In this document: positions 7,508 through 16,437 of the stretch, one piece after another | How the letters are laid out: the number at the start of each line of letters is the position of its first letter | Numbering within the stretch: the stretch's first letter is position 1 | NCBI RefSeq assembly: GCF_039621805.1 | Contig: NZ_CP155073.1 | Coordinates: forward strand, 992,001-1,056,000 | Source: Paraburkholderia sp. PREW-6R | Lineage (GTDB): Bacteria; Pseudomonadota; Gammaproteobacteria; Burkholderiales; Burkholderiaceae | DNA length: 64,000 nucleotides | Reading direction: 5' to 3' | Notes under the pieces: model-generated | Database searches by the model: none | What the model was told of the DNA's origin: nothing | Seen by the model: the letters and a program-made list of their open reading frames with translations, nothing else | Translations under genes and position numbers: made by a program

Positions 7508-9887
7508 CTTTTGACTCCTTCGGCACCGGGCGGAAACGCTTGCCCGGTGACAACGCCGTGAGCCGCGCTACCGCGGCCGCAGCAGACTCTTCACCCTGAC
7601 TTGCATCGGCAATGAACACGTGAGGCAGCGAAAAGTACAGCGCCGCGCCCTTGTCCATTTCACCGATTGCCCACGCTTTGCCACCGTGACGCTCGACAAT
7701 CCGTTTCACGCCCGCTAACCCAATACCCGTGCCGCTGAATTCCTCGATGCGGTGCAGGCGCTGGAAGACGCCGAACAGTTTGTCGACGTAACGCATGTCG
7801 AAACCAACGCCATTATCCTTGACGAAAAAAACATCCTGGCCCGCCAGCTCACCTTCGCCCGGATAGCGGCCAATCTCGATGACGGCCTGCTTGCGGGTAG
7901 CAGTGAATTTTACAGCGTTCTCGATCAGGTTACGGAGCACGACGTGCATCAGTACCGCGTCGGCAGTGACGTGGCCGAGCGGCTGGACGTGCCACGCAAT
8001 CTCGCGACCCGGCGCGTCCTTGACCTCGTCGGCGATCAGCGCATCGACCATATGCTTCAGATCGACCGATTGCGGACGCAGCGCAGCGCGACCCATCTGT
8101 GAGAACGCCAGCAGATCGTCGACGAGTTTGCCGCCGAATTGCGCCGACGAAATGATCCGCTCGACGAAGTGGCGGCCGCGCTCGGAAAGCCGCTCGCGTT
8201 CCATGTCACGCAGCAGATCCGCGAAGCCGACAATGTGCCTCAGCGGCGCGCGCAGGTCGTGTGAAACGGTGTATGAAAAGCCTTCGAGTTCCTTGTTCGC
8301 GCGACCGAGTTCTAGTGCGAGTTGCGCGAGTTCCTCGGCACGCCGCAGCACGATGCCGAGCAGCGCCGTGCGGAATTCCACGGCGATTTCCAGTTCGGCG
8401 GGCCGCCAGGCGGGCGAGCGGTCGCGCACGGTATCCGTCCACACATCGAAGCTCTTGCGCGGCGACAGCGAAGCGGACAGGCTCGCCAGCTTGGCGCGCG
8501 GATCGCCGGCCCATTTGATCGTCTGGACCACTTCCTTGCGGAACCACAGCACATAGTTGCGAAACAGCTTGGAAATCGACACGGCGAGCAGCCCCGCGTA
8601 GTCCGGTGCGGCCTGTAGAACAGGGCAGGCTTCGGACAGCGCGTCGGTGTGGAAGGTGTCGTCGACCTGGGTGTCGAGCCATTCCACCAGTTTCGTGATC
8701 TCCGGTTCGGTCGGCGTCGTGCCGACCAGCAGCACGCGCCCGTCGAACACGATCGCGGCGCCGTCCGAAGCGGTCAGCCCGAGCAGATCTTTCGGATCGT
8801 TCGCGAGCGCATCCGCGAAACTTTCCGTGTTGGCCATCGCGGCGAGCAGACGTGCGAGCGTGCGGCGCAGTTCGAGCCGGTATTCGGCTTCCGCGTGTTC
8901 CTCTTTCGCTTCGATCTGCAGCGACAGCACCTGCGCGATGTGTTCGCACGCGGTGCGGACTTCGAACGGCGGCACGCGCGCGCTGTCGTGATGGCATGAA
9001 ATGAGGCCCCACAGCTTCCCGCGCACCACGATCGACATCGACATGGACGACAGCGTGCCCATGTTTTTCATGTACTGCACGTGCACGGGCGAGACGCTGC
9101 GCAGCGACGCGTAGGTAAGGTCGGTCGGCTGCCCCGTTGACGGATGCCGCGGTGGAACGAGCGGAGCAGGCTGATAGGAAGCGTCCGCGATCAGGCGGAT
9201 GCGGTTGCGCACGTACAGCGCACGCGCCTGAGCCGGAACGTCGGAACCGGGAAAACGCTGGCCGTCGTACGACGCGTAGCCGGGCTTCACGTGTTCGGCG
9301 ATCACGTGGCCGCTGCCCGTGTCGTCGAAGTTGTAAACCAGTGTGCGGCCATAACCGGTGATGCGCTGCACTTCGTCCGCGGCAAGTTGCGCGAGACCTT
9401 CGACCGTCTCCACATCCTGCAAACGGTTGATGAAGGTGCGCACGAGCGGATACATCGACGAAAATATGTCGAGCGTGTCGCGCGCCGGTTCCAGTTCGAC
9501 AATGGCAGCGCCGCGGTAGCGATGCACGATGACCGCGAAGGGGTTGTCGAGCGATGCCAGTGTTTCGTGCGTTGCGCCGCTGCTCGCGCGCAGACGGTCC
9601 ATTGAACCGACGTACAGTGGAATGCCTTCTTCCTGAAGCGATGCGAGCGCGTGAACGATGCGCGTGCTCCATTCGTCGCCGACGATCTGCGCGAGCGGTT
9701 GACCCAGCACACGTTCGGCGGAAGTAGCGGTCAATTCCGAAACGTTCGCGCTGGTCTGGAGCACGGTGCCGTTCTCGGCGACGCTGAACAGGAAGCCGTG
9801 CGGCTGGATGCCGCCGGGAATGTGGATGGGTTCCCTTGCACAGTCGGCTTCGACTGGTGAGGACACGGACGTTGTCGGGTCTGCCAT
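7494..9887 (-). CDS. bphP: bacteriophytochrome histidine kinase
   Basis: A 797-residue red/far-red photoreceptor kinase with PAS (about 15-130), GAF (about 140-310), PHY (about 325-510), HisKA and HATPase domains. C16 in DCAREPIHIPGGIQPHG is at the site where biliverdin attaches covalently in bacteriophytochromes. The GAF domain has the FPGSDVPAQAR chromophore loop, and the PHY tongue carries the PRKSF form of the PRxSF motif. H543 in SHDLRAPL is the phospho-acceptor; NLIENAVKF, KDNGVGFD and GTGIGLAGV form the ATP pocket. It has no fused receiver; the receiver is the overlapping downstream gene. GGAG sits six bases before ATG 9887. Biliverdin probably comes from the heme oxygenase at 4381. 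Confidence 0.95.
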   Translation of the reverse strand: MADPTTSVSSPVEADCAREPIHIPGGIQPHGFLFSVAENGTVLQTSANVSELTATSAERVLGQPLAQIVGDEWSTRIVHALASLQEEGIPLYVGSMDRLRASSGATHETLASLDNPFAVIVHRYRGAAIVELEPARDTLDIFSSMYPLVRTFINRLQDVETVEGLAQLAADEVQRITGYGRTLVYNFDDTGSGHVIAEHVKPGYASYDGQRFPGSDVPAQARALYVRNRIRLIADASYQPAPLVPPRHPSTGQPTDLTYASLRSVSPVHVQYMKNMGTLSSMSMSIVVRGKLWGLISCHHDSARVPPFEVRTACEHIAQVLSLQIEAKEEHAEAEYRLELRRTLARLLAAMANTESFADALANDPKDLLGLTASDGAAIVFDGRVLLVGTTPTEPEITKLVEWLDTQVDDTFHTDALSEACPVLQAAPDYAGLLAVSISKLFRNYVLWFRKEVVQTIKWAGDPRAKLASLSASLSPRKSFDVWTDTVRDRSPAWRPAELEIAVEFRTALLGIVLRRAEELAQLALELGRANKELEGFSYTVSHDLRAPLRHIVGFADLLRDMERERLSERGRHFVERIISSAQFGGKLVDDLLAFSQMGRAALRPQSVDLKHMVDALIADEVKDAPGREIAWHVQPLGHVTADAVLMHVVLRNLIENAVKFTATRKQAVIEIGRYPGEGELAGQDVFFVKDNGVGFDMRYVDKLFGVFQRLHRIEEFSGTGIGLAGVKRIVERHGGKAWAIGEMDKGAALYFSLPHVFIADASQGEESAAAAVARLTALSPGKRFRPVPKESKDESK

Positions 9888-9947
9888 GCGTGCTCCACAA
9901 ACGGTATCCCGTATTTTCGCATAGCAGATGAACGCGCGTGCGCGTCT

Positions 9948-11090
9948 TTACTGAAGCGGATGGGCGAGGAAAAAGCGCACCATTTCGGCGGCGGCATCGG
10001 GACCGGTCGGATCGGTGTAAGTGCCGCGCTGACTGCCGCCCGCCCATGCATGACCGGCGCCGTGGATTTCCCAGTACTCCGCCTCCACGCCATTGCTCGC
10101 CACGCGCTTGTGCAGCGTATGGCCACGCCGGCCACGTGCCGCCGCCGGCGGAATATCGACTGTGGTGACTTCGGTGTCGAACGGCGCGACGAGCGCTGCG
10201 GCATTCGTCGGACTCACGGTATGATCCGCGTCGCCATGAAACACAATCAGCGGACGTTGCGGCGCGCCGCCGTCGGGTGCGCGCTTCAATTTGCCACCTT
10301 TCATTGCAGCGAGCGCCGACGGTAAGCCGTTTGCACAGCCGTATGGCAAACCTGAGTGCACGCCGGCGGCCGCATACAGATCGGGCGACGTCTTCAGCAT
10401 GACGTCCGCCATCGCGCCGCCGGCCGACAGACCTGCCACATAGACGCGCGCCGGGTCCACCCGATAGCGCGCCATCACCTCGCGCGTGATGCCCGCGATC
10501 AGCGACGGTTCGCCCTGTTCGCGCTGTTGGTCGCCAGGCTTGAACCAGTTCCAGCATTTCGACTGGTTTGCCGATTGCGGCTGAATCGGGTAGACGACAA
10601 GCAGCCCATGACGCTCAGCCTCGTCGTTCATCCGGGTGCCCGCAGCGAAGTCGTCGGCGTTCTGCGTGCAGCCGTGCAGCATCACGACGAGCGGCGACGG
10701 CTCGCCCGTGTAGCTTGCCGGCACGTAGAGCCGGTATTGACGCTGCCCCGCGCTGTTGCTGAACGTGTGCGTGCTGAACGTGCCGGGCGCTTCGGCGTCG
10801 CTTTTTGCGTGTGCACCCGGATGGAAGCCGGATGCTGGCTCAGTCACGGTCTCCGGCTGCCATTGCGCATCGACCCACGCTTTCGCGTTTGCCCAGGCGT
10901 CGTCCATGCCGGGCGGATGCTGCGGCGCGCCCCGCTCATGGCGCGCCGGTCCGGTGCCTGGCGCCTCGCGTCCGTGAGCGCCGCCCGCTAGCGCGCGCTG
11001 CACCGCGGCCGTGGCTTCTTTCGGGCCTCTCGTGCGCAGCAGGTCGAACGCGTCTTTCATCGACTTCAGGAAATCTTCATTCATGTTCAT
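9948..11090 (-). CDS. PHB depolymerase family esterase
   Basis: A 380-residue alpha/beta hydrolase of the polyhydroxybutyrate-depolymerase/feruloyl-esterase-like family. After about 100 residues of helical, then Pro/Gly-rich N-terminus comes the hydrolase domain: [20 protein letters not shown] (oxyanion region), GLSAGGAMA (nucleophile Ser), [10 protein letters not shown] (Asp) and EIHGAGHAW (His). No signal peptide is visible, so an intracellular role on PHB or oligomers, or on another short-chain ester, is more likely than secretion. The gene lies 86 bases after an RHH regulator in the same direction and 60 bases before the phytochrome gene start. An ATG two codons later is an equal start candidate; neither has a good ribosome site. 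Confidence 0.87.
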   Translation of the reverse strand: MNMNEDFLKSMKDAFDLLRTRGPKEATAAVQRALAGGAHGREAPGTGPARHERGAPQHPPGMDDAWANAKAWVDAQWQPETVTEPASGFHPGAHAKSDAEAPGTFSTHTFSNSAGQRQYRLYVPASYTGEPSPLVVMLHGCTQNADDFAAGTRMNDEAERHGLLVVYPIQPQSANQSKCWNWFKPGDQQREQGEPSLIAGITREVMARYRVDPARVYVAGLSAGGAMADVMLKTSPDLYAAAGVHSGLPYGCANGLPSALAAMKGGKLKRAPDGGAPQRPLIVFHGDADHTVSPTNAAALVAPFDTEVTTVDIPPAAARGRRGHTLHKRVASNGVEAEYWEIHGAGHAWAGGSQRGTYTDPTGPDAAAEMVRFFLAHPLQ

Positions 11091-11176
11091 GGCGGTATCG
11101 GTTGTCCTGGGTGGCGGCGAGGCGCGTGCATGGCGACATGCGGCGCTCTGGCCGTCGGATTGATTGAACGGTGCGC

Positions 11177-11602
11177 CTAACTGATGCGGCCGGCAAGTGC
11201 AGCCTTCACTGCGGGCGAAGCGTGAAACGCGCCTAGCACGACAACGGATGCAATCGTGGCCGCCGCGAGTTCCGGCGGTACGTCGACGGCGATGCTGGCG
11301 AGTCCGAGCACATGGATATCGAGTTGTTCGTTCGCCGCCTGCGCGGCTTCGAGGTCCTGTCGCGTGAAATGCTGCAAGCCCAGCACGAGTGCGCGCCGCG
11401 TGACGGTTTCCGTGACGACCTGCGCATGCGCCGCGAGCTGGTTGCGGATGGCCGTGCGGATCAGGTCGGTGCGGTTCGAGTAAAAGCCTTCCTCGACCAG
11501 CAGATCGATCTGACCGAGGTCGACAGGACCCAGGTTGATTGTGATTTTTTCGGTCTCGCCGCCCTTGGGGCGGGAGGTTTCGATCAGGTTGAGTTTAGGC
11601 AC
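11177..11602 (-). CDS. ribbon-helix-helix (CopG-type) DNA-binding protein
   Basis: A 141-residue protein I start at GTG 11602 ([10 protein letters not shown]), because GAGGAG lies five bases upstream and the next in-frame ATG has no ribosome site. Residues about 18-55 form the RHH unit: a basic strand with [16 protein letters not shown], then [18 protein letters not shown], which closely fits the RHH pattern G-x-Y-x-x-R-S/T-x-L-I-R. The remaining 85 residues are an uncharacterised C-terminal region with Ala/Val-rich helices. RHH proteins bind DNA as dimers, often at their own promoter; a cluster of GGATG/CATCC half sites lies directly upstream. The esterase gene follows and could be a target or co-transcribed. 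I see no toxin gene, so an antitoxin role is not supported. Confidence 0.8.
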   Translation of the reverse strand: MPKLNLIETSRPKGGETEKITINLGPVDLGQIDLLVEEGFYSNRTDLIRTAIRNQLAAHAQVVTETVTRRALVLGLQHFTRQDLEAAQAANEQLDIHVLGLASIAVDVPPELAAATIASVVVLGAFHASPAVKAALAGRIS

Positions 11603-11622
11603 GTGCGCTCCTCGGCAGACTC

Positions 11623-11666
11623 TGGATGGAATCTCCATGCCATCCAAATAACATCCAATGGGATGG
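11623..11666 (-). promoter_or_regulatory. candidate RHH operator: four GGATG/CATCC half sites
   Basis: TGGATGG (11623-11629) and CCATCCA (11640-11646) form a perfect 7-bp inverted repeat with a 10-base spacer; CATCC (11652-11656) and GGATGG (11661-11666) form a second, tighter inverted pair. All four half sites fall within 44 bases, starting 21 bases upstream of the GTG start of the RHH gene. The arrangement is what an autoregulated RHH dimer-of-dimers site looks like, but binding is inferred. Confidence 0.5.
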
Positions 11667-11944
11667 TTATACGCCGTTGGTCCTGCTAGGGCAAACGAAA
11701 AATAAAGGGCAGGAAGGCTGCGACTGGCGACGGCGGCGCGCAGAAGTCGGGCAGCGAGGGAGCGGGGCGACGCCTGGTGAAGGTAGAGGGCGCGATGCGA
11801 CGACGGACAGTGCGCTCGCGCCATTCGCTGGCGGGCGCACACCAACATGCATTGCTCAGGAGGAGGTGGGCTGCGATCCGGCGCGAGGGAAGCGCCGGTT
11901 GCCGTGCGTGGAACGTCAGTCAGCTGCCGGTCGTGCTGGCGACG
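11667..11944. other. intergenic stretch between RHH and methyltransferase genes
   Basis: Frames on the plus strand through this stretch are Arg/Gly/Trp-rich and match nothing I recognise. It should hold the RHH promoter (minus strand) and the 3' end of the methyltransferase mRNA. No hairpin terminator is evident. Confidence 0.4.
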
Positions 11945-12862
11945 TCACCTTGGTTTCAGAAACACGATTGTTTGGGTCGGGTCCTGCAATAGACGGTCAA
12001 TGCCGGCGAGTTCCCAATCTGTCCATCTTTCCCGGATATAGTCCGGCGAGATGGAGGTGTCGCCGTACGTAATTTCTCCGTCCACGGCTTCACGATCATG
12101 TGGCAGGAATGCGAAGCCGCGTGTGGCGTGATCGTGCTTCTGCTGTTCCATGTCGGGAAGGCCAAACACGGCAGCATGTTTGTCCCAGTAAGCGCCGGGG
12201 CGCACGGTCACCACCATCAGTCCGTCGGGTGCGACATGCCTGCGGCACGCGGCCAGCGCCGCATCGGCCGCCCGCTCTGAAAGATGGGTGAACACTGAGA
12301 ACGCATAGATCAGCGAGAACTGCTGCCCTGGAAACGGCAAACTGGTCGGCAGGTAATCCGACAATGCGATGTTGGCGCGGATATGGTGGCCGTCGCAGGC
12401 TTCCAGCGATTTGTGCCATGGATCACAACCGAACAGGTTTTCCGGACCGACGAGCGACAGCATCACGCGCAGAATGCGCCCCCATCCGCATCCGTAGTCG
12501 AGCGTCGGCAGGTTCGATAGCCGGCGTCCCGTGTACTGCAGAAAGCCGTCCCGGACCGAGCGCACGAAGCCGCATGTCTGCAAAAGCAGGTCGAGGCCGT
12601 GGCTGCCCGTCCAGAATTCCTGAACTTCGTTCGACGCCATGCTCGGAAGGTAACGACGAAGCAACGGGTAACGGGCGGGTATGTCCATCAGCAGCGCGCC
12701 GACGGTGTCGACAGGCAGATCACGAAGCGCTGCGAAGAGCGCCGGTTCACCTGATTGGGCAGCACTTTCCAGTTGCTCCCAGATCTCGTGCTCTGCAAGA
12801 AGCTGAAGCCGTTGGCGCTCTCGTTGGGCCAGCCAGTCTTCGTATCTGTCGGGAATGATCAT
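11945..12862 (-). CDS. class I SAM-dependent methyltransferase, substrate unknown
   Basis: A 305-residue protein. The first 110 residues are helical and charged (IIPDRYEDWLAQRERQRLQL); then comes a Rossmann methyltransferase domain with motif I TLDYGCGWGRILRVM, an acidic position after strand 2 (NLFGCDPW), FSLIYAFSVFTHL after strand 4 and GLMVVTVRPGAYW near strand 5. Histidines and acidic residues in the C-terminal third (about 225-265) may form the substrate site. I start at ATG 12862, where GGAG lies six bases upstream; an ATG five codons earlier has no ribosome site. Neighbours give no substrate clue. It resembles orphan methyltransferases near surface-polysaccharide genes, but nothing here confirms that. 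Confidence 0.75.
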   Translation of the reverse strand: MIIPDRYEDWLAQRERQRLQLLAEHEIWEQLESAAQSGEPALFAALRDLPVDTVGALLMDIPARYPLLRRYLPSMASNEVQEFWTGSHGLDLLLQTCGFVRSVRDGFLQYTGRRLSNLPTLDYGCGWGRILRVMLSLVGPENLFGCDPWHKSLEACDGHHIRANIALSDYLPTSLPFPGQQFSLIYAFSVFTHLSERAADAALAACRRHVAPDGLMVVTVRPGAYWDKHAAVFGLPDMEQQKHDHATRGFAFLPHDREAVDGEITYGDTSISPDYIRERWTDWELAGIDRLLQDPTQTIVFLKPR

Positions 12863-12923
12863 GGCGTCTCCGTTCATGGGGTCCGCAGGATTGTAACCGG
12901 CAGATTTCGCACGCAGAGCGGCC

Positions 12924-14393
12924 CTACATCAAAACGATGTCGTACTGCTCCTGGCTCAGATTCGACTCCACCTGCAACGACACCGGCTTGCCGATGAAAT
13001 CGATCAGCATGGCCAGGTGCTGCGATTCCTCTTCGAGAAAGAGGTCGATCACCTGCTGTGACGCCACCACGCGAAACTCGCGCGGATTGAACTGGCGCGA
13101 CTCGCGCAAAATCTCGCGCAGCACGTCGTAGCACACGGTACGCGGCGTCTTGACCTGGCCTTTGCCCTGGCAGACCGGGCACGGTTCGCACAGCACATGC
13201 GCGAGCGATTCACGCGTGCGCTTGCGTGTCATCTCCACGAGACCGAGTTGAGAGAAACCATTCACCGTTACGCGTGTGCGATCGCGTGACAACGCCTTCT
13301 TCAACTCGCCGAGCACCTGCTCACGGTGCTCGACATTTTCCATGTCGATGAAGTCGATGATGATCACGCCGCCCAGATTGCGCAGCCGCAATTGCCGCGC
13401 GATCGTATGCGCGGCTTCGAGATTGGTCTTGAAAATCGTGTCGTCGAAATTGCGCGCGCCCACGTAACCGCCGGTATTCACGTCGATCGTGGTCATTGCT
13501 TCGGTCTGGTCGATCACGAGATAGCCGCCCGACTTCAGGTCCACGCGGCGCGACAACGCGCGCTGGATTTCCGCTTCGATGTTGTACAGATCGAAGAGCG
13601 GCCGCTCGCCGGTGTAGTGATGCAGTTTCGCCGACACCGCCGGCGTGAACTCCGCCGCGAAATCCGCGAGCATCTGATACGTCTCGCGCGAATCCACCTG
13701 AATGCGCGACGTCTCGTCGTTGACGAAATCGCGCAGCACGCGTTGCGCCAGATTCAGGTCCTGATACAGCAGGCTGGTGGGCGGCATGCGCTGCCCTTGC
13801 GACAGGATCGTTGCCCAGGTCTTGCGCAGATACGCAACGTCGCCGGCCAGTTCTTCGCTGGTGGCATCTTCCGCGATGGTTCGCACGATGTAGCCGCCTT
13901 TCTCGTCGGCGGGCAACACGGCGGTCAGGCGTGCGCGCACGGCTTCGCGCTCGGCCTCGCTTTCGATCTTCTGCGAAATGCCGATGTGCGGTTCCTGCGG
14001 CAGATAGACGAGCGTGCGCCCGGCAATGCTCACCTGCGTGGACAGCCGCGCGCCCTTGGTGCCGATCGGGTCTTTCACGACCTGCACCATGAGCGTCTGA
14101 CCTTCGAAGACGATCTTCTCGATAGGCTGATGCGGCGTTTGATGCTGTGGCTCGCCGGCAATGCGTGGATGCCAGATGTCGGCGACATGGAGGAACGCGG
14201 CGCGCTCCAGACCGATGTCGATGAAAGCGGACTGCATGCCCGGCAGCACGCGTACGACCTTGCCAAGATAGACATTCCCGACCCGGCCGCGCGACAGTGT
14301 TCTTTCGACGTGAAGCTCCTGGACTGCGCCTTGCTGGACGAGCGCGACGCGCGTTTCCTGCGGCGTGACATTGATCAGGATCTCTTCATTCAT
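12924..14393 (-). CDS. rng: ribonuclease G
   Basis: A 489-residue endoribonuclease of the RNase E/G family; it trims the 5' end of 16S rRNA and cleaves AU-rich single-stranded mRNA. Order: S1 RNA-binding domain (about 38-125, with GNVYLGKVVRVLPGMQSAFI), 5'-sensor and DNase-I-like catalytic core with IDVNTGGYVG and GVIIIDFIDM carrying the magnesium-binding acids, then the zinc link CPVCQGKG. It ends soon after the small domain, so it lacks the long degradosome tail of RNase E. Its ATG lies nine bases after the maf stop, in the usual maf-rng order. AATGAA-type sequence before the start gives only a weak ribosome site. Confidence 0.97.
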   Translation of the reverse strand: MNEEILINVTPQETRVALVQQGAVQELHVERTLSRGRVGNVYLGKVVRVLPGMQSAFIDIGLERAAFLHVADIWHPRIAGEPQHQTPHQPIEKIVFEGQTLMVQVVKDPIGTKGARLSTQVSIAGRTLVYLPQEPHIGISQKIESEAEREAVRARLTAVLPADEKGGYIVRTIAEDATSEELAGDVAYLRKTWATILSQGQRMPPTSLLYQDLNLAQRVLRDFVNDETSRIQVDSRETYQMLADFAAEFTPAVSAKLHHYTGERPLFDLYNIEAEIQRALSRRVDLKSGGYLVIDQTEAMTTIDVNTGGYVGARNFDDTIFKTNLEAAHTIARQLRLRNLGGVIIIDFIDMENVEHREQVLGELKKALSRDRTRVTVNGFSQLGLVEMTRKRTRESLAHVLCEPCPVCQGKGQVKTPRTVCYDVLREILRESRQFNPREFRVVASQQVIDLFLEEESQHLAMLIDFIGKPVSLQVESNLSQEQYDIVLM

Positions 14394-14402
14394 GGTGTTG
14401 TT

Positions 14403-15029
14403 CTAGAAGTCGATGCGCACTGCACGCAGAAGGGCAGCGGTTTCAAAAAGCGGCAAACCCATGATACCTGAATAGGACCCGTCAATATGCTCGATAAACT
14501 CCGCCGCGCGTCCCTGCACACCGTATGCGCCAGCCTTGCCGAGCGGCTCGCCGCTTGCCGCATAACGACGGATCGCGTCCGCGTGCACCGCAGCAAAACG
14601 CACTTTCGAAACGGAGAGTGCGGCGGGCAACAATGTACCGTCCGCGTCGACTACGGCGATCGCCGTCAATACTTCGTGATCGCGTCCGGCGAGGCGCGTG
14701 AGCATCGCCATGGCGTCGTCCGCATCGACCGGCTTGCCGAGAATCGCGTCGTCGATGGTGACGGTTGTGTCCGCAACCAGGATTGGCCGCGCCGCATGGG
14801 CGCCGGCCACGAGGCGCTCGCGCGCGGCATGCGCTTTCGCGACGCAGACGCGTTGTACGTAGTCGCGCGCGCGTTCGCCAGGCAACTCGGCTTCGAGGGC
14901 TTCGGCATCTTCGTCCGGACGCGGCAGCAGCAACTCGAAACGCACGCCGAGTTGTTGCAGTAGCTCCTGGCGGCGCGGGCTCTGCGAAGCAAGATAGACG
15001 AATGGATGCAGCGGGGCTGGCATGGACAT
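14403..15029 (-). CDS. maf: Maf-family nucleoside triphosphate pyrophosphatase
   Basis: A 208-residue house-cleaning enzyme that hydrolyses non-canonical or excess nucleoside triphosphates (most likely dTTP/UTP class) to the monophosphate and pyrophosphate. Family motifs: [13 protein letters not shown] near the N-terminus, [20 protein letters not shown] with the catalytic Asp, [12 protein letters not shown], and [10 protein letters not shown] near the C-terminus. I start at ATG 15029 ([10 protein letters not shown]); an ATG two codons later also fits. The frame is open for a further 118 codons upstream, to the rlmH stop codon, but those residues are Arg/Ser-rich and do not resemble the family. 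It lies in the rlmH-maf-rng group. Confidence 0.93.
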   Translation of the reverse strand: MSMPAPLHPFVYLASQSPRRQELLQQLGVRFELLLPRPDEDAEALEAELPGERARDYVQRVCVAKAHAARERLVAGAHAARPILVADTTVTIDDAILGKPVDADDAMAMLTRLAGRDHEVLTAIAVVDADGTLLPAALSVSKVRFAAVHADAIRRYAASGEPLGKAGAYGVQGRAAEFIEHIDGSYSGIMGLPLFETAALLRAVRIDF

Positions 15030-15311
15030 GGATGAGTCTCGATTGAACGACGATGGCGAAGGCAACGAGGGGGCGGGCGCACGCTTGCTTCGGCGGGACA
15101 GCGAACGGCAACGGCTTGCCAACAGCGTGCGCGGGTTGTCTCGATCGATGCGCGCGGACATGCCGGCGGTTGAAGCACGACGTACGACAAGATAACCGTG
15201 CCGCAGACGCTCGACGCGCTGCTGGCCCGATTCATCAGAAGCTCGGACGCACTTGGCGCGCTTCGGCCGCCTTGACGCGTCCAGTGCACCGGGCGGACTT
15301 GGGAGCCATTC
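15030..15311. other. rlmH-maf spacer without a supported gene
   Basis: This belongs to a 354-base gap on the minus strand. The maf frame stays open through it, giving an Arg-rich stretch, which I judge non-coding. The rest of the gap (15312-15386) is a short tandem-repeat tract. No terminator or clear promoter was found. Confidence 0.45.
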
Positions 15312-15386
15312 GGCGCATTCAGGCGCATTCAGGCGCACCAAGCGCACCAAGCGCACCAAGCGCACCAAGCGCACCAAGCGCACTCA
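15312..15386. repeat. 9-bp tandem repeat tract abutting the rlmH stop codon
   Basis: Two copies of GGCGCATTCA (15312-15321, 15322-15331) are followed by five perfect copies of GCGCACCAA (15333-15377) and a partial copy GCGCACTCA that contains the rlmH stop codon (15384-15386). On the coding strand it reads as repeated Arg-Leu-Val in the maf frame. Short-unit perfect repeats like this can change copy number by slippage. Confidence 0.9.
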
Positions 15387-15854
15387 CGCGCGATGATAGG
15401 GGTGATTCTGCGTGATGGTCCACGCGCGGTAAAGCTGTTCGGCGAGCAGCACGCGCACCATCGCGTGCGGCAGCGTCAGGCTCGACACTCGCAGCAGCAT
15501 GTCGGCGCGCGCTTTCAGGTCGGGGTCGAGGCCGTCCGCGCCGCCAATCAGAAACGCAACGTCGCGGCCGTCCTGCTGCCAACCCGGCAGCGCAGCGGCG
15601 AGCTGCATGGTGGTCCAGTCCTTGCCGCGTTCGTCGAGCGCGACGATGCGCGCGTTCTTTGGCAACGCGGCCTCGATCTTCAGACGCTCGGCGGCCATCA
15701 CGCTTTCAGCCGGACGCCCCGACGAACGTTGCTCCGGTTTGATTTCGCGTAACTCGATGCGCAGCTCGGGCGGCATGCGCTTCGCGTATTCGTCGAAACC
15801 CGTGGCGATCCAGTCCGGCATCTTGTGGCCGACGGCGAGTATGTGCAGTTTCAT
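15384..15854 (-). CDS. rlmH: 23S rRNA pseudouridine-1915 N3-methyltransferase
   Basis: A 156-residue SPOUT-class methyltransferase that modifies pseudouridine 1915 in helix 69 of 23S rRNA on assembled 70S ribosomes. The start [16 protein letters not shown], the central [17 protein letters not shown], the SAM-loop segment [14 protein letters not shown] and the closing [20 protein letters not shown] are characteristic; the length equals that of the E. coli enzyme. Its neighbours rsfS (upstream) and maf (downstream) are the standard context. The stop codon sits inside a short tandem repeat. Confidence 0.97.
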   Translation of the reverse strand: MKLHILAVGHKMPDWIATGFDEYAKRMPPELRIELREIKPEQRSSGRPAESVMAAERLKIEAALPKNARIVALDERGKDWTTMQLAAALPGWQQDGRDVAFLIGGADGLDPDLKARADMLLRVSSLTLPHAMVRVLLAEQLYRAWTITQNHPYHRA

Positions 15855-15980
15855 GGCTTGAGCAATGACACGCGCGAGCAGGAACGCAACGGCGCATGGA
15901 CTGGCGAACCGGTGACAATGGCGAACGCGGACTCAGTGCCGCATGTCACCACCCGCCGGCACTCACCGGCGCTCGCGCGC

Positions 15981-16433
15981 TTACTTGCGACGCGCCGGCG
16001 ACTTGCGCGCCGGTTTGGCGGCCGGTGCTTCGTCGTCTTCGTCTTCTTCGTCCGACTCGCTCGAACGCGCACCGCCGAACGGGTCGGGCGTGGACAGCTT
16101 CACACGCACCGGCTTGTCACCCCAGATTTCTTCGAGGTTGTAGTACTGGCGCAGCGCCGGTTGCAGGATATGGACGATCGCGTCGCCGCAATCCACCAGC
16201 ACCCATTCGCCGATGTCCTCGCCTTCGGTGCTGACGATGTCGCCGCCGGCTTCTTTCACGCTTTCCCGCACGCTCGAAGCGAGCGCCTTGGTCTGGCGAT
16301 TGGAGGTGCCGCTCGCGACGATCACGCGATCGAACAGCGCGGTCAGGTGGCTGGTGCTGAACACCTTGATGTCTTGCGCTTTGACGTCTTCGAGAGCGTC
16401 GACGATCACGCGTTGCAGTTTGCGAATATCCAT
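15981..16433 (-). CDS. rsfS: ribosome silencing factor
   Basis: A 150-residue RsfS/Iojap protein that binds ribosomal protein L14 and blocks subunit joining when nutrients are short. The core (residues 1-115) has RKLQRVIVDALEDVKAQDI, VIVASGTSNRQTKALA, GEWVLVDCGDAIVHI and YYNLEEIW. The last 35 residues are a charged tail, an acidic run of Glu/Asp followed by a Lys/Arg/Pro/Ala end, longer than in the E. coli protein (105). ATG 16433 lies four bases before the nadD stop region, so translation is probably coupled to nadD. Confidence 0.95.
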   Translation of the reverse strand: MDIRKLQRVIVDALEDVKAQDIKVFSTSHLTALFDRVIVASGTSNRQTKALASSVRESVKEAGGDIVSTEGEDIGEWVLVDCGDAIVHILQPALRQYYNLEEIWGDKPVRVKLSTPDPFGGARSSESDEEDEDDEAPAAKPARKSPARRK

Positions 16434-16437
16434 GGGG

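Noticed and set aside
8206-10557. 783-codon frame on the minus strand across the phytochrome and esterase genes
   Set aside because: It is a shifted frame of two clear genes on the same strand, Arg-rich and without domains.
11177-11602. Toxin-antitoxin module around the RHH gene
   Set aside because: No toxin-sized partner gene (RelE, PIN or similar) lies next to it; neighbours are an esterase and a methyltransferase.
11626-12072. 148-codon plus-strand frame between the RHH and methyltransferase genes
   Set aside because: Overlaps the candidate operator and the methyltransferase end; Arg/Gly/Trp-rich, no ribosome site, no recognisable domain.
15312-15386. CRISPR-like array
   Set aside because: Units are only 9-10 bases with no spacers, so it is a simple tandem repeat.
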